Assembly (NCBI RefSeq): GCF_010078235.1
Contig: NZ_JAABOS010000013.1
Location: forward strand, 3,098 to 62,005
Origin: Cognatundibacterium crateris
GTDB taxonomy: Bacteria; Pseudomonadota; Gammaproteobacteria; Burkholderiales; Burkholderiaceae_D
Direction: 5' to 3'
Length of the DNA stretch: 58,908 bases
The notes under the pieces are model-generated. The model saw only the letters and a list, made by a program, of their open reading frames with translations, was not told where the DNA came from and ran no database searches. Position 1 is the stretch's first letter, and the number at the start of each line of letters is the position of its first letter. The position numbers and the translations under genes are program-made. Of the stretch, positions 37,506-46,520 are shown piece by piece.

Positions 37506-37648
37506 TTCCCTTCCTCGAGCGCAAAGCAAGCTTTCCGATGCAGCACTGCGCTGCATTTGCCAAGCCGCCTCCTTACCGCGATACTGACGGCTGGCGCAGC
37601 GCTGTTATCCTTCTGTGGTGCTGCTTTTCTGCTTCCTCTCTGCCAGAT

Positions 37649-38752
37649 ATGGATATTTTTCACATTAATGATCATCAGGTCACGCTGAATCCGGACTGCA
37701 CACCGGCAGGCAACTGCTATCTGTGGATAGACTCCACGCACGATGAAGTCAGTGCTGATCCGGAAGCCTGGCGCAGCCGCATCGAGGCGCTCACCAGCGT
37801 GCACATTTACGATCTGCATCTGACCGACGCCGTCAATCTGAGTCATCCCTCGTATTTCGACAGCACCCATGATTATGAAATGGTGGTGTTCCGCAAGCTG
37901 GCTCTGCAGCCTGATTCCGCGCTGTGTCAGGAAAATGGCGAGCCCTTCAAGCGTAAAATCCCCGCCGCACTGAATAAGCTGGCGACGGTGCCGGTCGCAT
38001 TTTTCTTGCTGGGGAATGCTTTGCTGACGGTGCGCGCGGCCAATAGCCGCACGATAGAAAATGCCAGACAAAAGCTGTTGAACTACAAAGGAAAATCGGA
38101 AGGCAATCCGCATGCGAGTCGTTTGCCTGCCTCACCGGAAGACCTGATGCTGCGCTTACTGAACGCGATGGTGGATCAGTATCTGGAATTACGTCAGCCA
38201 CTGACACAACAACTCGACCGCTGGCAGCATGCGCTGCTGGACCCGCGCCGTCCGTTCAATAACTGGATGGCTTTGCTCGACTCGCGTCTGGAATTACGTA
38301 AGCTCGATAATCTGTGCGAAGAACAGCGCGATGCCTTGCAAGAACTGCGTGATCACATCGTCGATACGCATGACGGGCAAGCCGATGATCAGGGCCGCGC
38401 CAAAGACTTACTGCTGGTGCGCACCAATGATGTGATGGAACATATCAGCCGCGTGCTGAATCATGCACGGCGACTCGAAGCTTCACTGGAATCGGCGGTG
38501 CAAATTCATTTTTCTGCGATGGCGCACCGTACCAGCGAAATCATGCGCACCCTGACGGTGATCACGGCGCTGTTTATGCCACTGACCCTGATCACCGGCA
38601 TCTTCGGTATGAACTTCGAAGTGATGCCCTTATTGAAGGACAAAATGGGATTCTGGATCACGATGGGCGCGATGCTGCTGATCGTGGTGGTGCTGTTGTT
38701 AGTCTTCCGCCGCCAGCGCTATCTGGAAGATCAATTGCGGGAACGACGCTGA
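37649..38752 (+). CDS. corA: CorA-family magnesium/cobalt transporter
   Basis: A 367-residue inner membrane channel protein with a large cytosolic N-terminal domain, two C-terminal membrane spans and the GMN signature in TGIFGMNFEV. The second span is VVVLLLVFRRQR-like and ends in a basic tail. It conducts Mg2+ (and Co2+, Ni2+). The frame is open from 37478, but the first 57 residues are not CorA-like and would include the hemB terminator hairpin, so I chose the ATG at 37649 that starts MDIFHINDHQ. The ribosome binding site is weak, so the start is moderately sure. Confidence 0.88.
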   Translation: MDIFHINDHQVTLNPDCTPAGNCYLWIDSTHDEVSADPEAWRSRIEALTSVHIYDLHLTDAVNLSHPSYFDSTHDYEMVVFRKLALQPDSALCQENGEPFKRKIPAALNKLATVPVAFFLLGNALLTVRAANSRTIENARQKLLNYKGKSEGNPHASRLPASPEDLMLRLLNAMVDQYLELRQPLTQQLDRWQHALLDPRRPFNNWMALLDSRLELRKLDNLCEEQRDALQELRDHIVDTHDGQADDQGRAKDLLLVRTNDVMEHISRVLNHARRLEASLESAVQIHFSAMAHRTSEIMRTLTVITALFMPLTLITGIFGMNFEVMPLLKDKMGFWITMGAMLLIVVVLLLVFRRQRYLEDQLRERR

Positions 38753-38790
38753 CCATGTTGGCGTCAGCTCCAAGAAAGTAAACACTACTT

Positions 38791-40224
38791 ATGAATCAAG
38801 AATTAAGTTTTCTCTGGCACGACTATGAAACCTTTGGCGCCGTGCCGCGCCGCGACCGTCCGGCGCAATTCGCGGCGATACGCACTGATGCCGAGCTGAA
38901 TGAAACCGGCGAAGCGCTGATGCTGTATTGCCAGCCTGCGCCCGACTTTTTGCCAGACCCGGTCTCTTGCCTGATTACCGGTATCACGCCGCAAACCTGT
39001 CTGGAACACGGCATACCTGAACATGAATTCGCGCAGCAGATAGAAGCTGCCTTCGCCCAAAGCGGCACCATCGGTGTGGGTTACAACACGATACGCTTTG
39101 ATGATGAAGTCACGCGTTTTCTGTTCTGGCGCAATTTGATCGATCCTTATGCACGCGAGTGGCAAAACAATTGCAGCCGCTGGGACTTGCTCGATGTGGT
39201 ACGCACCGCCTATGCGCTGCGCCCCGACGGCATACAGTGGCCGCAACATGAAGACGGCAAACCCAGCTTCCGGCTGGAGCATCTGACCAAGGCCAATGGC
39301 ATCGCGCATACAGCCGCACATGACGCCTTGTCCGATGTGCGCGCGACCATCGCGATGGCCCGTTTAGTCAAACAAAATAATCCGCGTCTGTTTGACTTCT
39401 GCCTCGGTCTGCGTAAAAAAGAAAGAGTGATGGAAGAAATAGGCTGGCCACAGCGCCGCCCGCTGCTGCATGTGAGTGGCATGATCCCGGCCGAACGCGG
39501 CTGCATCAGCGTGGTGTGGCCACTGGCTATGCATCCCACCAATAAAAACGAAATCATCGTCTGGGATTTACAGGCAGATCCGACTGAATTATTCCAGCTG
39601 TCGGCAGAACAGATACAACTGAGAATGTTCAGCAAGGCCAGCGAATTGCCGGAAGGCGTAAGTCGCTTGCCACTGAAAACCATCCACATCAATAAGTCGC
39701 CCATTGTGATCAGCAAGCTCAACACCCTGAGTGCAGAACGCGCCGCACATTGGGGTATCGATATGAGCAGCATCCTGGCGCATGCCGAACTGGCGGCCGC
39801 CGCACCCGATATGCAGGCGATCTGGGAAGCCGTATTTGATCGTCCGCAAAGCGCTGCCAATGATGTGGACGAGGATTTATACAATGGCTTTATCGGTGCG
39901 GCTGACCGCAAGCTTTTGAATCAGCTACGCGCATTATCCGGCGAAGAAATCGCACAGCGTTCGCTGGCATTTCAGGACAAACGTCTGGAAGAATTATTGT
40001 TCCGCTATCGTGCCCGTAATTTCCCCGATAGTCTGAGCCAGGAAGAAAGCCTGGCCTGGGAAGAGCACCGCGCCGCACGCTTACACGATGGCGCTGGCCA
40101 GGCCATGACCGTCGACGCTTTCTTTGAACGCATCGATGCCTTGTCTGAAGAGGCCGATGAGCGTACCGAAGAAATCCTCGGCGCTTTGTATGACTACGCC
40201 GAGCACATCACGCCTATGCGCTGA
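38791..40224 (+). CDS. sbcB: Exodeoxyribonuclease I
   Basis: A 477-residue single-strand-specific 3'-5' DNA exonuclease acting in recombination and mismatch repair. The DnaQ-like exonuclease motif I is HDYETFG near residue 10, with further DEDDh motifs in YNTIRFDDEVTRF and HDALSDVRATI. The remainder has the SH3-like and helical parts of the ExoI family that form the DNA channel. Length agrees with E. coli SbcB (475). It follows corA by 38 bases on the same strand. Confidence 0.94.
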   Translation: MNQELSFLWHDYETFGAVPRRDRPAQFAAIRTDAELNETGEALMLYCQPAPDFLPDPVSCLITGITPQTCLEHGIPEHEFAQQIEAAFAQSGTIGVGYNTIRFDDEVTRFLFWRNLIDPYAREWQNNCSRWDLLDVVRTAYALRPDGIQWPQHEDGKPSFRLEHLTKANGIAHTAAHDALSDVRATIAMARLVKQNNPRLFDFCLGLRKKERVMEEIGWPQRRPLLHVSGMIPAERGCISVVWPLAMHPTNKNEIIVWDLQADPTELFQLSAEQIQLRMFSKASELPEGVSRLPLKTIHINKSPIVISKLNTLSAERAAHWGIDMSSILAHAELAAAAPDMQAIWEAVFDRPQSAANDVDEDLYNGFIGAADRKLLNQLRALSGEEIAQRSLAFQDKRLEELLFRYRARNFPDSLSQEESLAWEEHRAARLHDGAGQAMTVDAFFERIDALSEEADERTEEILGALYDYAEHITPMR

Positions 40225-40264
40225 GCTGAGCTGTGCTGAGCTAAGCTGAGTTGCGCTGATTTAG
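40220..40264 (+). repeat. Degenerate 10-bp tandem repeat overlapping the sbcB stop codon
   Basis: GCTGA occurs at 40220, 40225, 40235, 40245 and 40255. From 40225 the period is ten bases with four decaying copies (GCTGAGCTGT, GCTGAGCTAA, GCTGAGTTGC, GCTGATTTAG). The first TGA is the sbcB stop. Confidence 0.75.
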
Positions 40265-40294
40265 CTTAAATGTAAATTGCAAGACTGAGTATTC

Positions 40295-40332
40295 ATGCGC
40301 CTTTCCAAGCCATTTCGATTGGGAAGGCGCAT
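40295..40332 (+). terminator. Hairpin downstream of sbcB
   Basis: ATGCGCCTTTCCAA and TTGGGAAGGCGCAT pair over 14 bp with one G-T wobble and a 10-base loop. No T-run follows directly. It separates sbcB from the acetyltransferase gene and is the likely end of the sbcB transcript. Confidence 0.6.
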
Positions 40333-40370
40333 ATTCATTCAGTCTATACTTTTGATTTGAAGGAGACACC

Positions 40371-40907
40371 ATGCTACGCGGCAGCTGCTTTTATTTGCGT
40401 CACCCTAAAAAAGAAGAAATTCCGCAACTCATCCACTTACTCAATGATCTGGACGCACGCGGCCCCTGGCTGCCGACCGAACTGATGCTGCCGGGTCAGC
40501 TAGAAAAACGCTTTGAGGAGCAGCACAGCTCTAAAGAAAACATGGAATACTTTCTGATCATCGGTGATGATGAACAGATACTGGGCCGGGTGTTTCATTT
40601 CAAAACAGTGCCTTACTTTCAGTCACGTGAAATCGGTTACTCCCTGTTTTCTACCGCCTTCCATGGCAAAGGCATCATGAGCGAAGCAGTTGCGCTGCTC
40701 ACGCGCTATCTGTTTGAGACCACTTTGCTGAACCGCCTGGAAATTCATATGGAAGCTGGCAATACCGGCTCAGAAAAAGTCGCGATCAAAAACGGCTTTC
40801 AATTTGAAGGAACAGCACGTGGTGCTGGCTACAACCGCGGACGCTTTGTCGATGTCAGGATGTATGCCTTGTTACGCAGCGAATGGGAAGCTTTACAGGG
40901 TGTCTGA
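40371..40907 (+). CDS. GNAT family N-acetyltransferase, RimJ/RimL-like
   Basis: A 178-residue acetyltransferase. The order of elements fits the GNAT fold of the RimJ/RimL/Acetyltransf_3 group: an N-terminal LRHPKKEE-like substrate region, central EIGYSLFSTAFHGKGIMSEA (with the acetyl-CoA-binding GKGIMSEA loop), and RLEIHMEAGNTGSEKVAIKN, then FEGTARG near the end. The substrate (a protein N-terminus or small amine) is unknown. AAGGAG lies five bases before the ATG. It is a single-gene unit ending in a strong terminator. Confidence 0.85.
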   Translation: MLRGSCFYLRHPKKEEIPQLIHLLNDLDARGPWLPTELMLPGQLEKRFEEQHSSKENMEYFLIIGDDEQILGRVFHFKTVPYFQSREIGYSLFSTAFHGKGIMSEAVALLTRYLFETTLLNRLEIHMEAGNTGSEKVAIKNGFQFEGTARGAGYNRGRFVDVRMYALLRSEWEALQGV

Positions 40908-40960
40908 TCAGGGTGTCAAGCTCCGTGCCCTGAACTGTAGCAACCCAAATTTCACAAACA

Positions 40961-40990
40961 AAAAACCCCGGTGCAAAGACCGGGGTTTTT
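40961..40990. terminator. Bidirectional intrinsic terminator between the acetyltransferase and peroxiredoxin genes
   Basis: AAAAACCCCGGT and ACCGGGGTTTTT form a perfect 12-bp stem with loop GCAAAG. It serves both converging transcripts. Confidence 0.93.
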
Positions 40991-41011
40991 CACTGTTAGC
41001 ATGGGCAGCGC

Positions 41012-41650
41012 TTATTTATTCGGCTGCGGTGTAATGCGCAGATAAGGCTTCGGTGCCTGATAGCCTTTCGGATATTTTTGTTTGATCACTTCTTCATCTT
41101 TGATCGACAAAGGAATAATCACGTCGTCTCCATCGCGCCAGTTGCCTGGTGTAGCGACGGTATAGCCATCGGTCAGTTGCAGTGCGTCGATCACGCGCAG
41201 CACTTCATCAAAGTTACGACCAGTGGTGAGTGGATAGGTGATGATCAGGCGGACTTTTTTGTTTGGATCGATGATGAACAGCGAACGTACCGTCACGGTC
41301 TCGGACTGGTTAGGATGTATCATGTCAAACAGCGCGGCGACCTTACGATCTGCATCGGCGATGATAGGGAAGCCCACTACAGTGTTCTGGGTTTCTTCGA
41401 TATCTTTAATCCAGTCCAGATGCGATTGCGCGCCATCAACGGACAAGGCGATGGCCTTGACATTGCGTTTATCAAATTCCGGTTTCAGCTTGGCCGTCAG
41501 ACCCAGCTCGGTGGTGCAGACTGGTGTGAAATCGGCAGGATGGGAAAACAGCACCACCCATGAATTACCGGCCCACTCATGAAACTTCAGAGGACCAACC
41601 GAGGAATCCTGCTCAAAATCCGGTGCAATATCGCCTAAACGTAAAGTCAT
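41012..41650 (-). CDS. 1-Cys peroxiredoxin (Prx6-type)
   Basis: A 212-residue thiol peroxidase. The peroxidatic Cys45 lies in DFTPVCTTELG, with the usual upstream Pro/Thr. The longer C-terminal domain (ALQLTDGYTVATPGNWRDGD, the key part being TPGNWRDGD) is that of the Prx6 group. It reduces H2O2 and alkyl hydroperoxides. The frame opens at 41707, but the ATG at 41650 has a GGAG site and is the normal family start. It converges with the acetyltransferase gene. Confidence 0.93.
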   Translation of the reverse strand: MTLRLGDIAPDFEQDSSVGPLKFHEWAGNSWVVLFSHPADFTPVCTTELGLTAKLKPEFDKRNVKAIALSVDGAQSHLDWIKDIEETQNTVVGFPIIADADRKVAALFDMIHPNQSETVTVRSLFIIDPNKKVRLIITYPLTTGRNFDEVLRVIDALQLTDGYTVATPGNWRDGDDVIIPLSIKDEEVIKQKYPKGYQAPKPYLRITPQPNK

Positions 41651-41769
41651 GTTTTTCTCCATAAGAACCAAGACTGCACTATAAAACTGGTGAGGCCGCG
41701 CATTCAAGTACAGATAAGTGAGATGCTTATATATAAACAGTTATAAGCATCTCAGTGCCCAGCCAGCGC

Positions 41770-43569
41770 TTAAGGCTGATCGTTTTTGCTCAGCGATTGC
41801 AGGAATTTCTCTGCATTCTGATAGCCGACCACACGGCTGCCCGCGATCTCTTGCGCCTGTTGATTGAAGAAGATGATACCCGGCGGACCAAACAGACCAA
41901 AGCGCTTGAGCAGTGCCTTATCATCCTCGTTATTCGCAGTCACGTCTACCTGCAATAACAGCATCGCTTCCATCTTCGCTTTGACGGCTGGATCGGTGAA
42001 GGTCAGCTTTTCCATTTCTTTACAAGACACGCACCAGTCTGCATAAAAATCCAGCATCGCAGTCTTGCCTTTGTTTTGCGCCAGCGCGGCATCGAGTTCA
42101 GCCACTGTTCTGACGCGCTGAAAACTGGCGCCGTGTACCTGAGTACCCAGCAAGTGTGCCAGCGGCGCATACACATCGCGCCCGCCGGTCACCACACCCA
42201 CCAGCTGGATTGCGCCCAGCAAACCGAACAGCAGGCCAAAAGCTTTCGCTAACAGGCCCGAACGCTGTATCCACAGCAGATAAGCCGCATAAGCCAGCAA
42301 TAACAGCGCCCAGCCCGTCATTTGCAACCAGGCCGGAATCACAGGAGAAATCATCCACAAGGCCATGCCCAACATCAGCACACCAAAGAAGCGCTTGATG
42401 TATTCCATCCACATACCGGTTCTTGGTAACAGGCTACCGGCTGAAATACCGATTAACAGCAAAGGCACACCCATACCAATGGCGATCGCAAACATCGCCG
42501 CACCACCGACTAAGACGTCACGGGTCTGGCTGATGTAGACCAGCGCGCCGATCAGCGGGCCAGTCACGCAAGGACCGACGATCAGGGCAGAAATCGCGCC
42601 CATCAGGAATACGCCGATCAGCTTGCCTGCCTTGCTGTTGCGCTGGCCTTCAGACACCTGGGTCAGGCGCGTCTGCAAGGCCGCAGGCATCTGCAATTGA
42701 TAGACATTGAACATGGACAAGGCCAGCAACACCATTAGCGCAGAGAACGCACCCAGCACCCAAGGATTTTGCAAAGTCGCCGCCAAGCCTTCGCCAGCCA
42801 GACCAGCTGCGACGCCCATGCCGGTGTAGACCAGCGACATCCCAAGCACATAGGCCAGCGACAGCAGGAAGCCGCGCATACGACTCACACCCGCACCTTC
42901 ACCGACGATGATGAAAGACAGAATAGGCACCATAGGCAGCACACAAGGCGTCAGCGACAGTCCAAGGCCGAGTATGAAAAACAGCGGCAGAATCACCACC
43001 AGCTTGCCACTCTTCAAAGCAGCGCTGATGCTGCTGCTCTCGTTATCTGTCGCAGCAGCTGCACCGGCTTTTGACGATGCTGAGCCTGCAGCCACATTGG
43101 CAGAGGCCGCATTCGTACTGGCGCTGACGCTGAGTGGGAACTCACTCTCCATCGGTGGATAGCATAAACCCAGATCCGCGCAACCCTGACGTGCGACCTT
43201 CAGCACGAAATCCTTATCAGCCTGCACCGGAATCCGTACCACCAGCTTTTCGCGATAGGTTTCCACTTCTTTGTTAAAGGTTTCGTCAAATTTGACTTTG
43301 CCCTTAGGCAGCACAGGCTCGCCCAGCTTCGCTTGCTCAGAACTGAATTTCAGACGCTCGCGGTACAGATAATAGCCATCGGCGATGGTGAAGGTGACTT
43401 CAGCTACACCGGGCTCAACCATGACTGCATTGACCTTAAATGCGACTTCAGGATCAAGAAAATCTTCTGCCATCGCTGGTTGTAGCCAGCTCAATAGCAA
43501 AGCCATCATGGCTGCCTGCAGGACCCGCCAGAACGCGGGCAAAGAGAAGTTACTGCTTGTCATACGCAT
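41770..43569 (-). CDS. dsbD: Thiol:disulfide interchange protein DsbD
   Basis: A 599-residue membrane reductase that moves electrons from cytosolic thioredoxin to periplasmic DsbC/DsbG and cytochrome c assembly thiol proteins. A signal peptide (cleaved near AMA-E) leads into the alpha domain with Cys130 and Cys136 (CADLGLC). An Ala/Ser linker precedes the eight-span beta domain with Cys209 (LTPCVLPMVP) and the partner Cys in GPCVTGPLIG. The C-terminal thioredoxin-like gamma domain carries CVSC in YADWCVSCKE. All six redox cysteines are present. The start overlaps the end of cutA by 20 bases, so the two are coupled. Confidence 0.94.
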   Translation of the reverse strand: MRMTSSNFSLPAFWRVLQAAMMALLLSWLQPAMAEDFLDPEVAFKVNAVMVEPGVAEVTFTIADGYYLYRERLKFSSEQAKLGEPVLPKGKVKFDETFNKEVETYREKLVVRIPVQADKDFVLKVARQGCADLGLCYPPMESEFPLSVSASTNAASANVAAGSASSKAGAAAATDNESSSISAALKSGKLVVILPLFFILGLGLSLTPCVLPMVPILSFIIVGEGAGVSRMRGFLLSLAYVLGMSLVYTGMGVAAGLAGEGLAATLQNPWVLGAFSALMVLLALSMFNVYQLQMPAALQTRLTQVSEGQRNSKAGKLIGVFLMGAISALIVGPCVTGPLIGALVYISQTRDVLVGGAAMFAIAIGMGVPLLLIGISAGSLLPRTGMWMEYIKRFFGVLMLGMALWMISPVIPAWLQMTGWALLLLAYAAYLLWIQRSGLLAKAFGLLFGLLGAIQLVGVVTGGRDVYAPLAHLLGTQVHGASFQRVRTVAELDAALAQNKGKTAMLDFYADWCVSCKEMEKLTFTDPAVKAKMEAMLLLQVDVTANNEDDKALLKRFGLFGPPGIIFFNQQAQEIAGSRVVGYQNAEKFLQSLSKNDQP

Positions 43570-43906
43570 AGTGATTATTTCCTGTTTCTGCCTGTACCCA
43601 ATCCAGATAGGCGGGTAAGCCCTGAACGACGGGGATGGCGATGATTTCCGGTACTTGATAAGGGTGCAGCGCGATGATCGCCTGTTCCAGCTGAGGATAG
43701 AGTTCAGCCCTGGTTTTCAAATGCAAAGCCACTTCCGGGGCTTGTTCCTGTTCTCCCTGCCAGTTGTACAGTGACAGCATTTCCGGATAAACGTTCACGC
43801 AAGCAACCAGGCTTTTTTCCAGCAAAGCCTGCGCGATACGTAAAGCGCTGGCGCGATCCGGGCAATTCGTCATCACCAACAAAACTGATGTGGTCTGAAT
43901 CGACAT
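43550..43906 (-). CDS. cutA: Divalent cation tolerance protein CutA
   Basis: A 118-residue small trimeric protein. The family motifs LVACVNVYPEMLSLYNWQGE (shown within 20 residues), LHLKTR and HPYQVPEIIAIPV are clear. It has been linked to copper tolerance and signalling, but its biochemical role is unsettled. The cutA-dsbD order is the same as in E. coli (cutA-dsbD), and here the genes overlap. Confidence 0.92.
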   Translation of the reverse strand: MSIQTTSVLLVMTNCPDRASALRIAQALLEKSLVACVNVYPEMLSLYNWQGEQEQAPEVALHLKTRAELYPQLEQAIIALHPYQVPEIIAIPVVQGLPAYLDWVQAETGNNHYAYDKQ

Positions 43907-44050
43907 GTCAGCACCATAGGGAAGAAAGAAGTCCGGTATTGTAACAAGTGTGGCTTAGCTACGCGCAGTTAATCCGTAATGGCCTAGTGCGCTTTGCATA
44001 GTCTGTAGCCCAGCGAAGGCTGACGCACAAATTAAAGATGAAAACAGACG

Positions 44051-44079
44051 AAAAAAAACCGCTCAGATTGAGCGGTTTT
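44051..44079 (-). terminator. Intrinsic terminator of the alpha operon (after rplQ)
   Basis: AAAACCGCTCA and TGAGCGGTTTT form an 11-bp stem with a three-base loop. Read on the minus strand it is followed by eight T. It ends the long ribosomal protein block. Confidence 0.92.
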
Positions 44080-44106
44080 CTTTGCATAAGGAAGCGAACT
44101 TCCGGG

Positions 44107-44502
44107 TTATTCTGCTACAGGAGCGTCTGCAACTTCAGTTGTTTCTGGACGATCTACCAGTTCAACGTAAGCCATAGGTGCATTGTCGCCAACGCGGAAA
44201 CCCATTTTCAGGATGCGCAGGTAGCCGCCGTTACGTGTTGCGTAACGTGGGCCCAGTTCAGCAAACAGCTTCTGAACGATTTCACGATCGCGCAAACGGG
44301 CAAATGCCAGACGTTTGTTAGCCAGTGTGTCAGTTTTACCCAGAGTCAGGATAGGCTCTACAACGCGGCGCAATTCTTTTGCTTTTGGCAGAGTTGTTTT
44401 GATGGCTTCATGACGCAGCAGGGATACTGTCATGTTGCGCAGCATAGCCAGACGGTGGGAAGAGGTACGATTCAGCTTACGTAAGCCGTGACGGTGACGC
44501 AT
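44107..44502 (-). CDS. rplQ: 50S ribosomal protein L17
   Basis: A 131-residue large-subunit protein near the exit tunnel. Start [17 protein letters not shown] and the [16 protein letters not shown] stretch ([14 protein letters not shown]) are diagnostic. It is the last gene of the alpha operon, 115 bases after rpoA and just before a strong terminator. Confidence 0.97.
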   Translation of the reverse strand: MRHRHGLRKLNRTSSHRLAMLRNMTVSLLRHEAIKTTLPKAKELRRVVEPILTLGKTDTLANKRLAFARLRDREIVQKLFAELGPRYATRNGGYLRILKMGFRVGDNAPMAYVELVDRPETTEVADAPVAE

Positions 44503-44617
44503 GGTATTTCCTTTCAGATTTCAATGCCAGCTCTTCTATCGACATCAGTCGCGGGCCGGTAATTATTTACGACGTTAAAAAATGAACGGTCTGGATAGAA
44601 CCGTTCATCGGGATAAA

Positions 44618-45595
44618 TTATTTTTCCAGGCCAGCAGGTGGCCAGTTTTCCAGCTTCATGCCCAAAGACAGGCCACGGGATGCCAGTACTTCTTTGATTT
44701 CGTTCAAAGATTTGCGGCCCAGGTTTGGTGTCTTCAACAGTTCGTTTTCGCTACGTTGGATCAGATCACCAATGTAGTAAATATTTTCTGCTTTCAGGCA
44801 GTTTGCGGAACGGACTGTGAGTTCCAGATCATCGACTGGACGCAACAGAACCGGATCCACTGCAGGTGCGCGGGATGGTGCTTCAGCTGCTGCTTCAGTG
44901 CCTTCCAGTGCTGCAAATACGGTCAATTGATCAACCAGTACGCGTGCGGACTGACGAATTGCTTCTTCAGGAGAGATCACGCCATTGGTTTCGATATTGA
45001 TGACCAGTTTGTCCAGATCGGTACGCTGTTCCACACGGGCAGATTCAACCGCATAGGAAACACGACGCACTGGAGAGAAAGACGCGTCCAGTATCATACG
45101 GCCGATAGTCTTGTTTGCATCTTCAGACAGACGACGTACGTTACCTGGCACATAGCCACGGCCTTTTTCTACCTTGATCTGCATGTCCAGCTTACCGCCG
45201 GCAGTCAGATTCGCGATCACGTGATCTGGGTTGATCAGTTCAACATCATGTGGCAGATCGATGTCAGAAGCCAAGACTGCGCCTTCGCCATCTTTCTTCA
45301 ATGTCAGCGTTACTTCATCACGGTTGTGCAACTTGAAGACTACGCCTTTCAAGTTGAGCAGGATGTCAACAACGTCTTCCTGAACGCCATCGAGGGAGGA
45401 ATACTCATGAACCACACCAGCGATAGTCACTTCAGTCGGTGCATAGCCTGTCATGGTCGACAGCAGTACGCGACGCAGCGCATTACCCAGTGTGTGGCCA
45501 TAGCCACGTTCAAACGGTTCCATAGTCACTTTAGCGTGACCGGCACCCAGCATTTCCACATCAATGATACGTGGCTTCAACAGATTGTTTTGCAT
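44618..45595 (-). CDS. rpoA: RNA polymerase alpha subunit
   Basis: A 325-residue alpha subunit. The N-terminal dimerisation domain shows [18 protein letters not shown] and the C-terminal domain shows [14 protein letters not shown] and [13 protein letters not shown], the DNA- and activator-contacting helices. A terminator-like hairpin with six T lies in the 104-base gap to rpsD upstream, so its expression may be set partly independently of the ribosomal proteins. A 373-codon open frame on the opposite strand is a shadow. Confidence 0.98.
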   Translation of the reverse strand: MQNNLLKPRIIDVEMLGAGHAKVTMEPFERGYGHTLGNALRRVLLSTMTGYAPTEVTIAGVVHEYSSLDGVQEDVVDILLNLKGVVFKLHNRDEVTLTLKKDGEGAVLASDIDLPHDVELINPDHVIANLTAGGKLDMQIKVEKGRGYVPGNVRRLSEDANKTIGRMILDASFSPVRRVSYAVESARVEQRTDLDKLVINIETNGVISPEEAIRQSARVLVDQLTVFAALEGTEAAAEAPSRAPAVDPVLLRPVDDLELTVRSANCLKAENIYYIGDLIQRSENELLKTPNLGRKSLNEIKEVLASRGLSLGMKLENWPPAGLEK

Positions 45596-45653
45596 GAAAT
45601 GTCCTTTTCAATACCCTCGGTTCGTTACACCGATAAGGCTGATGGCATTAAAG

Positions 45654-45685
45654 AAAAAAGCCTGCCTGTCGAAAAACAGGCAGGC
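45654..45685 (-). terminator. Intrinsic terminator/attenuator between rpsD and rpoA
   Basis: GCCTGCCTGT (45660-45669) and ACAGGCAGGC (45676-45685) form a perfect 10-bp stem with a six-base loop. On the minus strand six T follow. It sits 15 bases after the rpsD stop and 59 bases before rpoA. Confidence 0.85.
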
Positions 45686-45699
45686 AGTGAAACTCAGAA

Positions 45700-46323
45700 T
45701 TAACGAGAATACAATTCAACGATCAGGGATTCGTTGACATCGTGAGCGATGTCGCTGCGATCTGGCATGGACTTGAAAGTACCTTCCATTTTCTTCGCAT
45801 CAACAGCAACCCAGGAAGGCATGCCGGACTGTTCAGCCAGGGACAGCGCTTCAACGATACGCACTTGTTTTTTCGCTTTTTCACGAACAGCAACTACGTC
45901 ACCAGCTTTAACCTGGTAAGAAGCGATGTTCACAACGATACCGTTGACTGTGAATGCTTTGTGGCTCACCAGCTGACGTGCTTCAGCGCGTGTGGAGCCG
46001 AAGCCCATACGGTAAGCAACGTTGTCCAGACGGGATTCCAGCAATTTCAACAGTGTTTCGCCTGTGTTACCTTTTTGACGGTCTGCTTCAGCGAAGTAGC
46101 GGCGGAATTGACGTTCCAGAACGCCGTACATACGTTTAACTTTTTGCTTTTCGCGCAATTGGTTACCGAAGTCAGAGGTACGAGCACCGGAAGTGCGACC
46201 ATGTTGACCTGGTTTTGCATCTAATTTGCACTTGGAGTCCAAAGAGCGACGTGCGCTTTTCAGGAACAGATCCGTGCCTTCGCGGCGGGATAACTTAGCT
46301 TTAGGTCCGATATAACGTGCCAC
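45700..46323 (-). CDS. rpsD: 30S ribosomal protein S4
   Basis: A 207-residue primary 16S rRNA-binding protein and, in E. coli, the repressor of the alpha operon. Start [20 protein letters not shown] and the S4 RNA-binding domain [20 protein letters not shown] are typical. It lacks the N-terminal zinc cysteine cluster. It is set apart by a 197-base gap with hairpins on its upstream side and a terminator on its downstream side, unlike the tight spacing elsewhere. Confidence 0.98.
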   Translation of the reverse strand: MARYIGPKAKLSRREGTDLFLKSARRSLDSKCKLDAKPGQHGRTSGARTSDFGNQLREKQKVKRMYGVLERQFRRYFAEADRQKGNTGETLLKLLESRLDNVAYRMGFGSTRAEARQLVSHKAFTVNGIVVNIASYQVKAGDVVAVREKAKKQVRIVEALSLAEQSGMPSWVAVDAKKMEGTFKSMPDRSDIAHDVNESLIVELYSR

Positions 46324-46364
46324 AGTAATTTCCTTTAATAATTGACGCAGAACAGGCTGCGCTA

Positions 46365-46425
46365 GTCTGATCTACCTGCTATCAGACAGTGGTCTTAAAG
46401 ACAGTAAGCAACATGCTTATTGTCT
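46365..46425 (-). promoter_or_regulatory. Structured leader upstream of rpsD
   Basis: Two stems: AGACAGTAAGCA with TGCTTATTGTCT (46399-46425, 12 bp with one wobble, three-base loop) and GTCTGAT with ATCAGAC (46365-46387, 7 bp). They lie after the rpsK terminator and before rpsD. A weak -10 GACAAT on the minus strand overlaps the first stem. A regulatory leader for S4 is plausible but inferred. Confidence 0.45.
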
Positions 46426-46445
46426 GAAATAAAATTTCCCAACAC

Positions 46446-46501
46446 AAAACCCGCCAACAAAATGGCGGGCTTGCATTCTAACGAAAAAATCGAAAGAATG
46501 C
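46446..46501 (-). terminator. Hairpin pair with terminator between rpsK and rpsD
   Basis: Just after rpsK, GCATTCT/AGAATGC plus an inner CGA/TCG (46473-46501) is followed by CCCGCCA/TGGCGGG (46450-46469). The second stem runs into TTTTGTGTT on the minus strand, giving a moderately strong intrinsic terminator inside the alpha operon. Confidence 0.7.
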
Positions 46502-46520
46502 CAGCGACAAATATCGCTGC

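Noticed and set aside
37478..37648. N-terminal extension of CorA
   Set aside because: The 57 residues are not CorA-like and are encoded across the hemB terminator hairpin; the internal ATG at 37649 gives the family start.
44582..45703. Open frame of 373 codons on the plus strand
   Set aside because: It is antisense to rpoA and extends to its flanks. Strong codon bias in rpoA leaves few stops on the other strand; the translated sequence resembles nothing and lacks a ribosome binding site.
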